DNA of 64,000 nucleotides, from assembly GCF_003534205.1 (NCBI RefSeq), contig NZ_CP011102.1, positions 1,562,036-1,626,035 of the forward strand, given 5' to 3'. Shown piece by piece: positions 45,632 to 56,279 of this stretch. The notes beneath the pieces were generated by a model that was not told where the DNA came from, did not search any database, and was given only the letters and a program-made list of their open reading frames with translations. Each line of letters begins with the position of its first letter. The stretch's first letter is position 1. Source of the stretch: Listeria weihenstephanensis. GTDB lineage: Bacteria > Bacillota > Bacilli > Lactobacillales > Listeriaceae. Both the position numbers and the translations under genes were made by a program.

Positions 45632-47989
45632 ATGAGTAAAAAAGTAGAAACAATTTTAGAATTCGATAAAATAAAACAGCAACTACTCGAATTTGCTTCT
45701 TCTACACTAGGACAAGAGGCAGTTCGAGCATTACAACCAACTTCTGATATCGATAAGGTCAAACTTGCGCAACAAGAAACCGAAGAAGGGGCAAAAGTTA
45801 TCCGTTTACGTGGCACAGCACCGATTTCTGGTATCTATGATGTGTCAGGGCATATGAAACGCCTCGAAATAGGCGGAGATTTAAGCGGTTTGGAATTGTA
45901 TCAAACGGGGAGCAACTTGCGCGTAAGTCGTGTGATGAAGCAATTTATTGACGGACTAGTGGAGCAAGGCGTTGAAATCGAGTTGTTGGATGATCTAGCA
46001 CAAAAACTAGTTCCAATGCGCGATGAAGAAGAAACGATTGCGCTTACAGTAGACGAAGCTGGCGAAATTTTAGATACTGCAAGTGAGGCGCTTCGGAATA
46101 TTCGCCAGACATTGCGTCGCACAGAAGGCCGTGTTCGGGAACGTCTTGAACAGTATCTTCGCGATAAAAATGCTTCCAAAATGCTGAGCGACTCGGTTAT
46201 CACGATCCGCAATGATCGCTATGTTATTCCAGTTAAACAAGAGTACAAAAATCATTATGGCGGTATTGTGCACGATCAGTCTGCGTCAGGCCAAACGTTA
46301 TTTATTGAACCACAAAGTGTCGTGGATATGAATAACGAACGCCGTACGTTACAAGCCAAAGAAAAACAAGAAATAGAGCGGATTTTAGCAGAAGTATCAG
46401 CCGTTTTAGCAGAATTTATCCATGAGATTAGACAAAACACATATGTACTAGCCAGATTTGACTTCATTTTTGCAAAAGCAAGATTTGGAAAGTCTATGAA
46501 GGGAATTACGCCGAGAATTAATCAAGATGGTGTGGTCAAATTGCTAAGTGCGCGCCATCCATTGATTGATCCAGACGTTGTTGTCAGCAATGATATCTTG
46601 CTCGGCGGTGCTTACCGAACTATGCTAATTACAGGGCCTAATACAGGTGGTAAAACGATTACGCTAAAAACATTGGGATTGCTTACGTTGATGGCACAAG
46701 CCGGTTTACAAGTTCCAGCTGAGGAAGAATCAGAAATTGCTGTTTTCTCACAAGTTTTCGCTGACATTGGTGATGAACAGTCAATCGAGCAAAGTCTGAG
46801 TACGTTCTCCTCTCATATGACAAATATCGTTTCGATCCTAGATAAAATGGATGCCGATTCGCTCATTTTGTTTGACGAGTTGGGAGCAGGAACAGATCCA
46901 CAAGAAGGTGCAGCGCTTGCGATCGCAATTCTAGATGCCGTTGCCAAAAAACAAGCGAGTGTTGTTGCGACGACTCATTATCCTGAATTAAAGGCATACG
47001 GGTATAATCGCGATTTTGCGACAAATGCATCGGTTGAATTTGACGTTGAAACGCTTAGCCCGACGTATCGTTTATTGATCGGCGTACCAGGGCGTAGTAA
47101 CGCTTTTGCGATTTCGCGTCGTCTAGGTCTAAATGAAGACGTGATCGAAGCGGCTCGCGGACTTGTCGACACAGAAAGCGCCGATTTAAACGACATGATT
47201 TCGAGTTTGGAAGAGAAGCGAAAAGCAGCAGAACTCGAATATGAAGAAGCGTATCAAATGAGTAAAGATGCTGAAAAACTGCAAAAAGACTTGCAAAAAG
47301 AAATTATCGCGTATCATGATAAAAAAGATAAACTGCTTGAAAAAGCAAATGAAAAAGCGGCAAGTGTCATCGAAAAGGCAGAAGTCGAGGCAGACGAGAT
47401 CATTCAAGAGTTGCGTCAAATGCAACTTCAAGGTGCAGCTGGACTAAAGGAACATGAATTGATCGACATGAAACACCGCCTAAATCAAGTAAAACCTAAG
47501 ACTATTCAGAAAAAAGTAATCCATGACGTACCTAAAGTTGTTCATACTTTTGCTGAAGGGGACCAAGTTCGGATTCTATCCCTCGGACAAAAAGGTGTTC
47601 TTTTAAATCGCGTGAATAGTAAAGAATGGAACGTGCAAATTGGGATTATTAAAACCAAAGTCAAAGAGACCGATCTTGAATACATGAAGCCCGAACAAGA
47701 GAAGAAACTGCGCCATGTTACTACCGTGAAAAGTGATAATTCGATTGTCAAAACAGAGCTCGATTTGCGTGGTGTTCGTTATGAAGATGCGTTGCAGCAA
47801 GTCGATAAGTATATTGATGAAGCTTTGCTTGCCGGTTATCACCAAGTCAGCATCATTCACGGTAAAGGAACCGGAGCGCTTCGTCAAGGTGTGACGGAAT
47901 TTCTGAAAAATCATCGAATGGTGAAAAAAATCCGCTTTGGAGCCGCAGCAGAAGGCGGTAATGGCGTCACGATTGCCGAACTAAAATAG
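45632..47989 (+). CDS. mutS2: MutS2, ATPase and nuclease of ribosome/DNA quality control
   Basis: 785 residues from ATG 45632, the Bacillus MutS2 length; TTGGAG lies 8 bp upstream, whereas ATG 45626 is only 2 bp from it. MutS core with Walker A GPNTGGKTITLK (about 333) and LFDELGAGTDP, a coiled coil (about 515-600), KOW-like region and C-terminal Smr nuclease domain (about 708-785; LDLRGVRYEDAL, IIHGKGTGALR). In Bacillus it acts on collided ribosomes as well as DNA. Confidence 0.96.
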   Translation: MSKKVETILEFDKIKQQLLEFASSTLGQEAVRALQPTSDIDKVKLAQQETEEGAKVIRLRGTAPISGIYDVSGHMKRLEIGGDLSGLELYQTGSNLRVSRVMKQFIDGLVEQGVEIELLDDLAQKLVPMRDEEETIALTVDEAGEILDTASEALRNIRQTLRRTEGRVRERLEQYLRDKNASKMLSDSVITIRNDRYVIPVKQEYKNHYGGIVHDQSASGQTLFIEPQSVVDMNNERRTLQAKEKQEIERILAEVSAVLAEFIHEIRQNTYVLARFDFIFAKARFGKSMKGITPRINQDGVVKLLSARHPLIDPDVVVSNDILLGGAYRTMLITGPNTGGKTITLKTLGLLTLMAQAGLQVPAEEESEIAVFSQVFADIGDEQSIEQSLSTFSSHMTNIVSILDKMDADSLILFDELGAGTDPQEGAALAIAILDAVAKKQASVVATTHYPELKAYGYNRDFATNASVEFDVETLSPTYRLLIGVPGRSNAFAISRRLGLNEDVIEAARGLVDTESADLNDMISSLEEKRKAAELEYEEAYQMSKDAEKLQKDLQKEIIAYHDKKDKLLEKANEKAASVIEKAEVEADEIIQELRQMQLQGAAGLKEHELIDMKHRLNQVKPKTIQKKVIHDVPKVVHTFAEGDQVRILSLGQKGVLLNRVNSKEWNVQIGIIKTKVKETDLEYMKPEQEKKLRHVTTVKSDNSIVKTELDLRGVRYEDALQQVDKYIDEALLAGYHQVSIIHGKGTGALRQGVTEFLKNHRMVKKIRFGAAAEGGNGVTIAELK

Positions 47990-48070
47990 CATCATTTTGA
48001 GCAGATAATTGGCTCCTCGCATAGGCACAGTGCTATACTAACGATACAATATGTGTAAGGAGGTAGAGAA

Positions 48071-48385
48071 ATGGCTATTGAAGAAATTACAGATGCAGTC
48101 TTTGAACAAGAGACAAACGAAGGTCTTGTGCTTACAGATTTCTGGGCAACATGGTGTGGTCCTTGCCGCATGGTTGCGCCGGTTTTAGAAGAAATTGCCG
48201 CTGAACAAGGCGATAAATTGAAAATCGTAAAAATGGACGTCGATCAAAACCAAGAAACACCAGGTAAATTCGGTGTGATGAGTATTCCTACATTGCTAAT
48301 CAAAAAAGATGGCGAAGTAGTAGATACGATTATCGGTTACCGTCCAAAAGAAGAACTAGATGAAGTTCTAGCAAAATACCTTTAA
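48071..48385 (+). CDS. trxA: Thioredoxin
   Basis: 104-residue thioredoxin with active site WCGPC (28-32) and cis-Pro in MSIPTLL. It reduces protein disulfides in the cytosol. The start follows AAGGAGG. Stands alone between mutS2 and uvrC with its own terminator. Confidence 0.97.
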   Translation: MAIEEITDAVFEQETNEGLVLTDFWATWCGPCRMVAPVLEEIAAEQGDKLKIVKMDVDQNQETPGKFGVMSIPTLLIKKDGEVVDTIIGYRPKEELDEVLAKYL

Positions 48386-48393
48386 AAAACTTT

Positions 48394-48461
48394 GAAGCTG
48401 GTTTAAAATGGAACGAGGCGCTGTCAATGACACGTTTCTGCTCCATTTTCCCAGCTTTTTT
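48394..48461 (+). terminator. trxA terminator
   Basis: AAGCTGG...AAAATGGA pairs with TCCATTTT...CCAGCTT in a long interrupted stem, followed by six T. Confidence 0.8.
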
Positions 48462-48528
48462 GTTGCAACAAAGCCGATTTATGCTAAACTTAAGAAGAAG
48501 TAAAGCACGCAATTTGGAGTGATAGAAA

Positions 48529-50328
48529 ATGACGACAGAACATATCCGTAATAAACTCGCATTTTTGCCTGATCAGCCTGGTTGTTACTTGATGAAAGAT
48601 CAGCAGGGAACGATTATTTATGTCGGTAAGGCGAAAATTTTGAAAAATCGTGTGCGTTCTTATTTTACGGGCTCGCATGATGGGAAAACCCAGCGATTAG
48701 TGCAAGAAATTCGTGATTTTGAATATATCGTGACATCCTCGAACGTGGAGGCGTTGTTACTCGAAATAAACTTGATTAAAAAGCATGATCCGCGCTATAA
48801 TATCATGCTAAAAGATGATAAAACCTATCCATTTATCAAAATTACAAACGAGCGCTATCCGAGATTGATTATTACGCGCAAAGTAAAGCGTGATAAAGGG
48901 AAGTATTTTGGTCCTTATCCGAATGTCTATGCAGCCAATGAAACGAAGAAAATTCTTGATCGGCTGTATCCGCTTCGTAAATGTACAACAATGCCAAACA
49001 AAGTATGCCTATATTATCATTTGGGACAATGTCTTGCGCCGTGTGTGCTCAAAGTAGAGCCCGAAACGTATAAAACGATGACAGATGAAATTGTTCAGTT
49101 CTTAAATGGTGGATACAAGGATGTTAAAAATGATTTGCAAGCGAAAATGGAAGTTGCGGCAGAATCCATGGAATTCGAAAAAGCAGCAGAATTTCGTGAT
49201 CAAATCACAGCGATTGAAACAACGATGGAAAAACAGAAAATGACAATGAATGATTTCGTAGATCGCGATGTGTTTGGTTATGCAATTGATAAAGGCTGGA
49301 TGTGCGTGCAAGTTTTCTTCATTCGTCAAGGCAAATTGATTGAACGCGATGTTTCACAATTTCCGTTTTATAGCGACGCAGAAGATGATTTCCTCACATT
49401 TATCGGTCAATTTTATCAAAAAGCCAATCATATTCCGCCTCAAGAAATTTTTCTGCCTGATGATGTGGATGAAGAGGCGATTCAAGCGTTATTGCCCGAT
49501 ACGAAAATCCTCGTACCGAAGCGTGGGAACAAGAAAGATCTTGTCAAACTAGCTTATAAAAACGCTAAAATTGCGCTGAACGAAAAATTTTTGCTACTAG
49601 AACGAAACGAAGAGCGAACGGTCGGCGCTACCGAACGACTTGGCGAAGCGATGGGAATTCCAACGCCGAACCGCATCGAAGCTTTTGATAACTCGAATAC
49701 GTTTGGAACGGACCCAGTTTCTGCGATGATTACGTTCCTTGATGGGCGTCCAAGCAAAAATGATTACCGAAAATATAAAGTCAAAACCGTTGTTGGGCCG
49801 GATGATTACGCCACGATGCGAGAAGTTATTCGCCGTCGTTACTGGCGCGTTCTCAAAGAAGGGCTACCACTACCAGATTTAATTTTGATCGATGGTGGGA
49901 AAGGACAGATCGACAGTGCAAAAGACGTCCTTGTGAATGAGCTCGGACTTGATATACCCGTTGCAGGTCTCGCAAAAGATAGCAAACATAAAACGAGTCA
50001 ACTTCTATTTGGCGATCCGCTGGCTGTAGTCCAACTTCACCGCAACAGCCAAGAATTCTATCTTTTACAGCGAATTCAAGATGAAGTCCATCGTTTCGCC
50101 ATCACATTTCATCGCCAACTACGAAGCAAAACAGGATTCCAGTCGTTACTCGACGGTATTCCAGGCGTCGGCCCAGGTCGCAAAAAAGCCATTTTGAAAC
50201 ATTTCGGCTCGATGAAAAAATTAAAAGCAGCATCCGTTGCAGAAATACAAGAAGCTGGCGTACCAATCGCTGTTGCTGAAGCTGTACATGAAAAATTTGC
50301 AAAAATGAACGAAGAGAAACCGAAATAG
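48529..50328 (+). CDS. uvrC: UvrC, excinuclease subunit C
   Basis: 599 residues; makes both incisions in nucleotide excision repair. GIY-YIG nuclease (about 13-90; [19 protein letters not shown]), cysteine cluster (CTTMPNKVC ... QCLAPC, possible iron-sulfur site), UVR motif (about 203-238), RNase H-like nuclease (about 375-530; [17 protein letters not shown]) and helix-hairpin-helix end ([13 protein letters not shown]). It is followed 11 bp later by lysC. Confidence 0.97.
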   Translation: MTTEHIRNKLAFLPDQPGCYLMKDQQGTIIYVGKAKILKNRVRSYFTGSHDGKTQRLVQEIRDFEYIVTSSNVEALLLEINLIKKHDPRYNIMLKDDKTYPFIKITNERYPRLIITRKVKRDKGKYFGPYPNVYAANETKKILDRLYPLRKCTTMPNKVCLYYHLGQCLAPCVLKVEPETYKTMTDEIVQFLNGGYKDVKNDLQAKMEVAAESMEFEKAAEFRDQITAIETTMEKQKMTMNDFVDRDVFGYAIDKGWMCVQVFFIRQGKLIERDVSQFPFYSDAEDDFLTFIGQFYQKANHIPPQEIFLPDDVDEEAIQALLPDTKILVPKRGNKKDLVKLAYKNAKIALNEKFLLLERNEERTVGATERLGEAMGIPTPNRIEAFDNSNTFGTDPVSAMITFLDGRPSKNDYRKYKVKTVVGPDDYATMREVIRRRYWRVLKEGLPLPDLILIDGGKGQIDSAKDVLVNELGLDIPVAGLAKDSKHKTSQLLFGDPLAVVQLHRNSQEFYLLQRIQDEVHRFAITFHRQLRSKTGFQSLLDGIPGVGPGRKKAILKHFGSMKKLKAASVAEIQEAGVPIAVAEAVHEKFAKMNEEKPK

Positions 50329-50339
50329 GAGTGGTATTT

Positions 50340-51554
50340 TTGGGAAGAGTAGTTTTAAAATTCGGCGGAACATCCGTTGGGACAATCGAAAAAATCAAGA
50401 AAACCGCAGAACAAGCCATTCGCGAATCTAAAAAAGGAAATCAAGTGATCGTTGTCGTTTCAGCGATGGGGAAATCGACCGATAGATTGGTGGATATGGC
50501 GTTAGAAATCAGTGAACAGCCGAGCAAACGGGAAATGGATATGCTACTGTCGACAGGTGAACAAGTGACGATTTCCTTGTTATCGATGGCACTTCATGAA
50601 CAGAATTATGAAGCAGTATCTTTCACTGGTTGGCAAGCTGGCATCACAACGGAACCGATTGCAAGCAACGCCCGAATTTTAGATATCGATACAGAAACGA
50701 TTTCAGACGCACTAGTAAAAGGTAAAATAGTCATTGTCGCTGGATTCCAAGGAGTTAGCGCAGACGGCGAAATCACGACACTTGGAAGAGGTGGCTCCGA
50801 TACAACAGCCGTAGCACTTGCCGCCGCATTAGAAGCTGATAAATGTAGTATCTGCACCGATGTTGTGGGCGTTTTTACCACGGATCCACGTTACATTAAA
50901 AAAGCGCGGAAACTAGAGCAAGTAACGTATGATGAAATGTTGGAGCTCGCTAATTTAGGCGCAGGCGTTTTGCACCCGAGAGCTGTGGAGTACGCTAAAA
51001 ATTACCGCATTCCACTTGAAGTTCGAGCGAGTCATGAAACCGAAACCGGAACGATGATTGAGGAGGAAATGAGTTTGGAAAGTACGAAAGTTGTGCGAGG
51101 AATCGCTTTTGAAGATAAAATTACCCGTGTCACGATTCATTGGGATAAAAAAGAAAATATGCGCGTATCGAAAGTTTTTACAACGCTTGCCGATCACAAT
51201 ATCGATGTGGATATTATTATTCAGGGTATTACAGGACTTGGCCACGGTAATCTTTCGTTTACAATCAAGTCAAAAGCGTTACTCGAAACGTTGGCCGTTC
51301 TAGAAGAGTATAAAGATGCCGTGCAATACGCAAAACTAGAATCCGAGCAGAACTTGGCAAAAGTATCAATCGTCGGCTCAGGCATGGTCTCGAACCCAGG
51401 AGTAGCGGCGCATATGTTTGAAGCGCTGACGGATAATGATATTGCGATTAAAATGATCAGTACGTCCGAAATCAAAGTATCGACAGTTGTAGATGAGAAG
51501 AAGATGATCAAAGCTGCGCAAGTGTTACACGATACGTTTGAGTTGGAAGATTGA
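50340..51554 (+). CDS. lysC: Aspartate kinase
   Basis: 404-residue monofunctional aspartokinase, first step of the lysine/DAP/threonine/methionine pathway. Kinase domain with KFGGTSVG at the N-terminus, GRGGSDTTAVALA and CTDVVGVFTTDPR; two ACT regulatory domains (about 262-404). Start most likely TTG 50340: AGGAG ends 8 bp before it; GTG 50331 overlaps that site. No leader is seen because uvrC lies directly upstream, so a lysine riboswitch is not present at this spot. Confidence 0.95.
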   Translation: MGRVVLKFGGTSVGTIEKIKKTAEQAIRESKKGNQVIVVVSAMGKSTDRLVDMALEISEQPSKREMDMLLSTGEQVTISLLSMALHEQNYEAVSFTGWQAGITTEPIASNARILDIDTETISDALVKGKIVIVAGFQGVSADGEITTLGRGGSDTTAVALAAALEADKCSICTDVVGVFTTDPRYIKKARKLEQVTYDEMLELANLGAGVLHPRAVEYAKNYRIPLEVRASHETETGTMIEEEMSLESTKVVRGIAFEDKITRVTIHWDKKENMRVSKVFTTLADHNIDVDIIIQGITGLGHGNLSFTIKSKALLETLAVLEEYKDAVQYAKLESEQNLAKVSIVGSGMVSNPGVAAHMFEALTDNDIAIKMISTSEIKVSTVVDEKKMIKAAQVLHDTFELED

Positions 51555-51736
51555 GTAGAAGAAACTGGTTTAGCGTGGTCGAATTTCTGATTATATTTGT
51601 GATTGCGTCCGTGTGGTCATATGTGATATTTGTGTTGGAAGTTGTACCTCAGCAAATGGGGATGATACTGACGATTACTTTGGCGGTTTTGATATATATT
51701 GCTGTGAGGGTAATTGGGAATCGACGAGGAAAATGA
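51551..51736 (+). CDS. Small two-helix membrane protein
   Basis: 61 residues, TTG start overlapping the lysC stop by 4 bp. Short basic start (MSRRNW), two hydrophobic helices (about 9-28 and 37-55) and a basic tail (RVIGNRRGK). No known domain. Coupled to lysC by overlap, but a role in lysine metabolism is not shown. Confidence 0.6.
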   Translation: MSRRNWFSVVEFLIIFVIASVWSYVIFVLEVVPQQMGMILTITLAVLIYIAVRVIGNRRGK

Positions 51737-51744
51737 GTAGGAGA

Positions 51745-51779
51745 GAACAGCCTTTGTGGAAGTGAGGGCTGTTTTTTTA
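51745..51779 (+). terminator. lysC unit terminator
   Basis: AACAGCC pairs with GGCTGTT, with eight T following. Confidence 0.75.
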
Positions 51780-51822
51780 TAGAATATAGTAACAAAAATG
51801 ATTTCATACTATAATTTTGCGA

Positions 51823-51865
51823 CAAAAAAATCCTCTTTCCAAAAATCAGGAAGAGGATTTTTTTA
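51823..51865. terminator. Terminator of tRNA-Arg (minus strand), bidirectional
   Basis: AAAAAAATCCTCTT pairs with AAGAGGATTTTTTT, with an internal CC/GG pair. The 3' end of tRNA-Arg lies about 110 bp away on the minus strand. Confidence 0.75.
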
Positions 51866-51973
51866 ATTCATTGCGTTCGTATCCAAGTGAGGCAAACGTC
51901 TATGTTCGAATACCGTTCTTTCATCTATAGAAATGAAATGCTTATACCGCAATGTGTTCGAGTTGTTTCAAAA

Positions 51974-52047
<74 letters not shown>

Positions 52048-52076
52048 GTGCTATACAATTTTCACAGCCAAGTATC

Positions 52077-52105
52077 ATTCTATGATTTTTTCGCCGATTT
52101 GTCAA
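52077..52105 (-). promoter_or_regulatory. Promoter of tRNA-Arg
   Basis: On the minus strand, TTGACA (52105-52100), a 17-bp spacer and TAGAAT (52082-52077). Confidence 0.8.
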
Positions 52106-52195
52106 TGGTTTTTAGCAATATTTCTAAAAAATATTCATATTACTGCAAGTTTATCCATTTTTAGCACCCATTATTATCTTACCCGCTTGAAAAAC

Positions 52196-52720
52196 TTAAT
52201 TGTTCTTCACAAGCGGGAATGTTTGCGTTAACTCGGTTAGTTCGATATCATCAATCGTCATAAAGCGAATTGTTACGCCGTTATCATTGGCTTCAATAAG
52301 TGCATACGTCTTATCTTGCACGCGACCTCTTGGAAGGGAAATGCTTCCTGGGTTTAAAATAATCGTGTTATCAAGCATATCTACGCCGAGCTCATGCGAA
52401 TGTCCAAAGAAAACAAAATCAGCATTTAACTCGCGAGCACGATAACGCAAGTTCATAAGTGTCATCTTAATATTGTATAAATGGCCGTGTGTCGTGAAAA
52501 TACGATAACCATCTACTTCGCCAACCCAATCATTCGGATAATCGGAACCAAAATCACAATTCCCTCGAACGGTATGGAAACCTTGAATGGCTGGATCGTC
52601 TTTCTCAAGTTCTGAATCCCCACAGTGAATCATAGCGTCAACTTGACCTTCATATTTCTCTTTTAAATGGATGAGACAGTCGCGTTCGTGATGACTGTCA
52701 CTGACTACTAGTAATTTCAA
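52196..52720 (-). CDS. YfcE/MJ0936-family metallophosphoesterase
   Basis: 174-residue calcineurin-like phosphodiesterase with DSHHERD, HCGDSE, GNCDF, THGHLYN and GHSHE metal-binding motifs. TTG 52720 is chosen because GGGGGAG lies 6 bp upstream; the longer ATG start at 52735 would contain that site and lacks one of its own. Last gene of the murI-rph-rdgB operon. Substrate unknown. Confidence 0.92.
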   Translation of the reverse strand: MKLLVVSDSHHERDCLIHLKEKYEGQVDAMIHCGDSELEKDDPAIQGFHTVRGNCDFGSDYPNDWVGEVDGYRIFTTHGHLYNIKMTLMNLRYRARELNADFVFFGHSHELGVDMLDNTIILNPGSISLPRGRVQDKTYALIEANDNGVTIRFMTIDDIELTELTQTFPLVKNN

Positions 52721-52752
52721 ATTATTCTCCCCCATCTGTTATTACTTTTCTA

Positions 52753-53358
52753 TTATACAATCTTTTCAAGCAATTGGTCTATATTTTTTGAAACTTTTTC
52801 TAGAGCTTTTGCGCGATGACTGATTTTATTTTTTTGCTCAGGTGCTATTTCGGCCATCGATTTGTCGAATTCCGCAACGTAGAAGAGAGGATCATAACCG
52901 AAGCCATTTTCTCCTTGTGGCGCTGTCAAAATGGAACCCTCACACTCACCGGTGAAAAATTGTGTTGTTTGACCAGGAATCGCGATGGCTAACGTGCAGT
53001 GGAACTTCGCTTGGCGGGCGTCATTTGGAACGCTAGAGAGCTCTTGTAACAGCTTTTTATTATTATCGGCATCATTATGCTGGTTTCCTGCATAACGGGC
53101 AGAATAGACGCCAGGCGCGCCGTCTAGTGCATCGACAATTAAGCCAGAGTCATCACCAATCACGACTTGACCAATTTGTTTTGAAACAGTCTCTGCTTTT
53201 AACGCCGCATTCTCGGCAAATGTGGTACCAGTTTCTTCAATTTCACCTATTTCAGGAAAATCAGCAAGCGTCAAAATTTCAATGCCGTGTGCGCCGAATA
53301 GCTTTTCAAATTCTTTCGCTTTACCAATATTATTTGTTGCGATGACTAATTTTTTCAT
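52753..53358 (-). CDS. rdgB: RdgB/HAM1-family non-canonical purine NTPase
   Basis: 201-residue ITP/XTP pyrophosphatase that removes deaminated nucleotides from the pool. Begins [20 protein letters not shown], with [35 protein letters not shown] and GFGYDPLF. Its start overlaps the rph stop by 4 bp, so it is translated with it. Confidence 0.95.
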   Translation of the reverse strand: MKKLVIATNNIGKAKEFEKLFGAHGIEILTLADFPEIGEIEETGTTFAENAALKAETVSKQIGQVVIGDDSGLIVDALDGAPGVYSARYAGNQHNDADNNKKLLQELSSVPNDARQAKFHCTLAIAIPGQTTQFFTGECEGSILTAPQGENGFGYDPLFYVAEFDKSMAEIAPEQKNKISHRAKALEKVSKNIDQLLEKIV

Positions 53359-54104
53359 TGAGCGGCACCTTCAATCAGTGTGGCGTCAATACCGAGTATC
53401 TCTTTTTGTAATGCGATCAATTCTTGAATTCCTTTTTTACCTAATGTTAAAAGTTCGGCCAGTTCTTCTTCTGAGAAAGTGGCTTCTTCGCCAGTTCCTT
53501 GTAGTTCTACAAAACGTCCAGCGCCTGTCATGACAAGGTTCATATCCACGGCAGCAGCACTATCCTCCACGTAGTTTAAATCAAGAACGGTCGCGCCATC
53601 TTCTAGTAAACCAACGCTTGTCGCAGCGAGAAAATCCTTGACTGGGAATGTTTCGAAAGGGGTAACGGCATGTAGTTTTGCAATCGCGATCACCATGGCT
53701 ACGAATGCGCCGGTAATGGAGGCGGTTCTAGTGCCGCCATCCGCTTGAATCACATCGCAATCCAACCAAATCGTACGTTCACCAAGCGATTCCAGATCGA
53801 CAACGGCACGCAAAGAACGACCGATAAGGCGTTGGATCTCCATGGTTCTGCCAGTCACTTTTCCTTTAGAAGATTCACGAATATTGCGACGCTCCGTTGC
53901 TCGTGGTAACATCGCATATTCAGCGGATACCCAGCCACGTCCTTCTCCGCGCATAAACGGCGGTACGCGGTCTTCCACAGATGCAGAACAGATGACTTTC
54001 GTATCGCCAACTGTGATTAATATCGAGCCTTCCGGATGTTTAATGTATCCTGGAATCATTTCTACTTGACGCAGTTCATCTCGTTCTCTTTCATCAAATC
54101 TCAT
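53355..54104 (-). CDS. rph: Ribonuclease PH
   Basis: 249-residue phosphorolytic 3'-5' exoribonuclease that trims tRNA 3' ends. Has [40 protein letters not shown] and [18 protein letters not shown]. Starts immediately after murI and overlaps rdgB. Confidence 0.96.
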   Translation of the reverse strand: MRFDERERDELRQVEMIPGYIKHPEGSILITVGDTKVICSASVEDRVPPFMRGEGRGWVSAEYAMLPRATERRNIRESSKGKVTGRTMEIQRLIGRSLRAVVDLESLGERTIWLDCDVIQADGGTRTASITGAFVAMVIAIAKLHAVTPFETFPVKDFLAATSVGLLEDGATVLDLNYVEDSAAAVDMNLVMTGAGRFVELQGTGEEATFSEEELAELLTLGKKGIQELIALQKEILGIDATLIEGAAQ

Positions 54105-54920
54105 TTAATGCACGCCCTTTTCATTTCCTAATTTTATATGTTCTACTAGCATTTCTGGTATATTCAGCCAATCTTGTGCGATATCTTGAAAAATGGATAC
54201 GGAACCAGTCGTGAAAAAGCGGTGCGCGACATCGGTGTCATCTTTGTCTAAAAGATCATGATAATCAAGCAAAGCGCTGACTTCACTGGCGGTTTCTTCA
54301 CCAGAATTAATGACGGCAACATGTTCGCCCATAAAATTCTCAATTAATGTTTTCAGTAGGGGATAATGCGTGCAGCCAAGGATGATAGTATCAATTTTGG
54401 TACTTTTTAAAGGAAGCAGGGACTCAGCGACGATCTTTTTAGCAATCGCGCTTTTATATTCACCACTTTCAACAACAGACACAAACTTTGGACATGCCAA
54501 GGAATCCACTTCAACGCGTCGATTTAGTCCTTTTAAAGCGCGAGGATAGGCCATGCTTTGGACCGTGCCAATCGTACCTAAAACGCCAATACGATTATTT
54601 TGAGTTGCTTTTAATGCCGCTCTAGAACCGGGTTGAATAACGCCGATAACGGGAATATCTAATGTAGCACGAATGTCGGTTAACGCCGCCGCGGTTGCAG
54701 TATTACAAGCGATAACTAGCATTTTTATATTGCGATCTACGAGGAAATTTGTCATCTCCCAAGTAAACTGATTCACTTCACTACTATCACGTGGGCCATA
54801 CGGGCAACGTGCGGTGTCACCAAGATAATATATTTGCTCATGGGGCAGTTGCTTTAAAACTTCTTTTACAACAGTCAAGCCGCCAACGCCCGAATCAATA
54901 AAACCAATTGCTCTTTTCAC
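54105..54920 (-). CDS. murI: Glutamate racemase
   Basis: 271 residues; makes D-glutamate for peptidoglycan. Two catalytic cysteines are in [12 protein letters not shown] and LGCTHYPLL, with [12 protein letters not shown] and [11 protein letters not shown] near the N-terminus. First gene of the minus-strand operon (racE name in Bacillus). Its upstream region (54921-55060) is AT-rich and divergent to yslB. Confidence 0.96.
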   Translation of the reverse strand: MKRAIGFIDSGVGGLTVVKEVLKQLPHEQIYYLGDTARCPYGPRDSSEVNQFTWEMTNFLVDRNIKMLVIACNTATAAALTDIRATLDIPVIGVIQPGSRAALKATQNNRIGVLGTIGTVQSMAYPRALKGLNRRVEVDSLACPKFVSVVESGEYKSAIAKKIVAESLLPLKSTKIDTIILGCTHYPLLKTLIENFMGEHVAVINSGEETASEVSALLDYHDLLDKDDTDVAHRFFTTGSVSIFQDIAQDWLNIPEMLVEHIKLGNEKGVH

Positions 54921-55064
54921 ACGTTTCGCCTCGATTTCTTTATATTAATGTTCCTATAAGTATACTACAGTTTTACATTATACTCCCCATTTTCTTATTT
55001 TTTATCGGTTTTCGCAAGTTTTTTGATGGTTTTCACCCTTTTTTTTAAAATTTACAGGTTCATG

Positions 55065-55094
55065 TTTCAATTTTAGAGGTTTTCTGGGTATAAT
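55065..55094 (+). promoter_or_regulatory. Probable promoter of yslB
   Basis: TTTCAA (55065-55070), an 18-bp spacer and TATAAT (55089-55094). Confidence 0.6.
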
Positions 55095-55123
55095 GAAATG
55101 GAGAAGAAAGCGGGGTACTGTAA

Positions 55124-55570
55124 ATGGCAGAAAATGAAGAAGTTATGATGATACCGATTTTTGGTTACGAGTTAATTCGCGATACGCTGATACCAAACGT
55201 GCTAGGTGAAGAGACGCCACACATTTTATATTGGGCAGGCAAAGAACTCGCGCGAAAATATCCACTAGAAACGATGGATGAACTGGCGGACTTTTTTGAA
55301 AAAGCATCGTTCGGTGATCTAGAAGTAAGCAGTGAGAAAAAAGATGAAATGATCATCTCGCTCAGCGGTGAGCTCGTGGCATTGCGTTTAAACAATGATG
55401 CGAACGCGACATTCAAGCTAGAAGCGGGTTTTATCGCAGAACAAATACAACACCAAAAAAGACTGTACACAGAAAGTTACGAGGAAGTAGACAAACGCAA
55501 AAAAGTAGTTAAAATCATCGTAAAATGGGATCGTAAAGAAACTGTCTCCGATGACGAAATCGTGCATTAA
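55124..55570 (+). CDS. yslB: YslB/DUF2507-family protein
   Basis: 148 residues. The segment PIFGYELIRDTLIPNVLGEE with HILYWAGKELARKYPLETMD marks the DUF2507 family (Bacillus YslB), a V4R-like small fold with no known function. Start ATG lies 9 bp after AAAGCGGGG. In Bacillus it also neighbours this uvrC-lysC-racE region. Confidence 0.88.
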   Translation: MAENEEVMMIPIFGYELIRDTLIPNVLGEETPHILYWAGKELARKYPLETMDELADFFEKASFGDLEVSSEKKDEMIISLSGELVALRLNNDANATFKLEAGFIAEQIQHQKRLYTESYEEVDKRKKVVKIIVKWDRKETVSDDEIVH

Positions 55571-55635
55571 ATTTAATTAGGATGGGTATTCTGGAAATTT
55601 ATTCAGGATACCTGTTTTAGTTGGAGGTGTAAAAA

Positions 55636-56115
55636 ATGAAGAAAATAACGAAAACAAACGTGGGTAGGATTTTAGATCAGAAAAAAATAGCCTATGAACT
55701 CTATCAAATTCCGTTTCAAGACAAGCATATGGACGCTGTCACCGTGGCAGAAGATTTAAATTTACCACCTGACAAAATCTATAAAACGTTAGTAACAAAA
55801 GGTGACAAAACCGGTATTGTCGTCGCGTGCATTCCAGGAAATCAAGAGTTAGATCTAAAATTGCTTGCTAAAGTGAGTGGGAATAAGAAAATCGAAATGC
55901 TGCCAATGAAAGAATTGGAGAATACGACAGGTTACATACGAGGTGGTTGTTCGCCGATTGGCATGAAAAAACAATTCCCAACATTTATTGCGAACGAAGC
56001 GAAGTCGCAAACAAGCATTTTAATCTCAGCTGGGAAAAGAGGCTTTCAAGTTGGAATAGACCCAGTAGAATTAGCGCAAGTCGTGCGAGGTCAGTTCGCC
56101 ATTATAAGTAAATAA
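55636..56115 (+). CDS. YbaK/EbsC-type aminoacyl-tRNA deacylase
   Basis: 159-residue YbaK family protein. It hydrolyses Cys-tRNA(Pro) in trans in homologues. Conserved region: DKIYKTLVTKGDKTGIVVACIPGN, Lys and the GYIRGGCSPIGMKKQFP motif. The start follows TTGGAGG. Ends at a terminator shared with tRNA-Ser. Confidence 0.92.
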   Translation: MKKITKTNVGRILDQKKIAYELYQIPFQDKHMDAVTVAEDLNLPPDKIYKTLVTKGDKTGIVVACIPGNQELDLKLLAKVSGNKKIEMLPMKELENTTGYIRGGCSPIGMKKQFPTFIANEAKSQTSILISAGKRGFQVGIDPVELAQVVRGQFAIISK

Positions 56116-56118
56116 GCA

Positions 56119-56163
56119 TAAAAAAGATCCAAATCTGTCCTAAAAACAGATTTGGATCTTTTA
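56119..56163. terminator. Bidirectional terminator between ybaK and tRNA-Ser
   Basis: AAAAAGATCCAAATCTGT pairs with ACAGATTTGGATCTTTT over about 17 bp; A and T tracts on both sides. Confidence 0.9.
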
Positions 56164-56174
56164 AATATTATTGA

Positions 56175-56264
56175 AGGAGGAAGAGGGATTCGAACCCCCG
56201 CGCGGTCTTACCCGCCTGTCGGTTTTCAAGACCGATCCCTTCAGCCAAACTTGGGTATTCCTCC
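56175..56264 (-). tRNA. tRNA-Ser (anticodon TGA)
   Basis: 90 nt with a 7-bp acceptor (GGAGGAA/TTCCTCC), anticodon stem TCGGT/ACCGA around CTTGAAA, a long variable arm typical of Ser and a GGTTCGAATCC T-arm. The base after the acceptor (position 73) reads T rather than the usual G, and CCA is not encoded. Confidence 0.95.
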
Positions 56265-56279
56265 AAAAGCACAAGACTT

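Noticed and set aside
50200-50340. Lysine riboswitch before lysC
   Set aside because: The region upstream of lysC is uvrC coding sequence with an 11-bp gap, leaving no space for a riboswitch.
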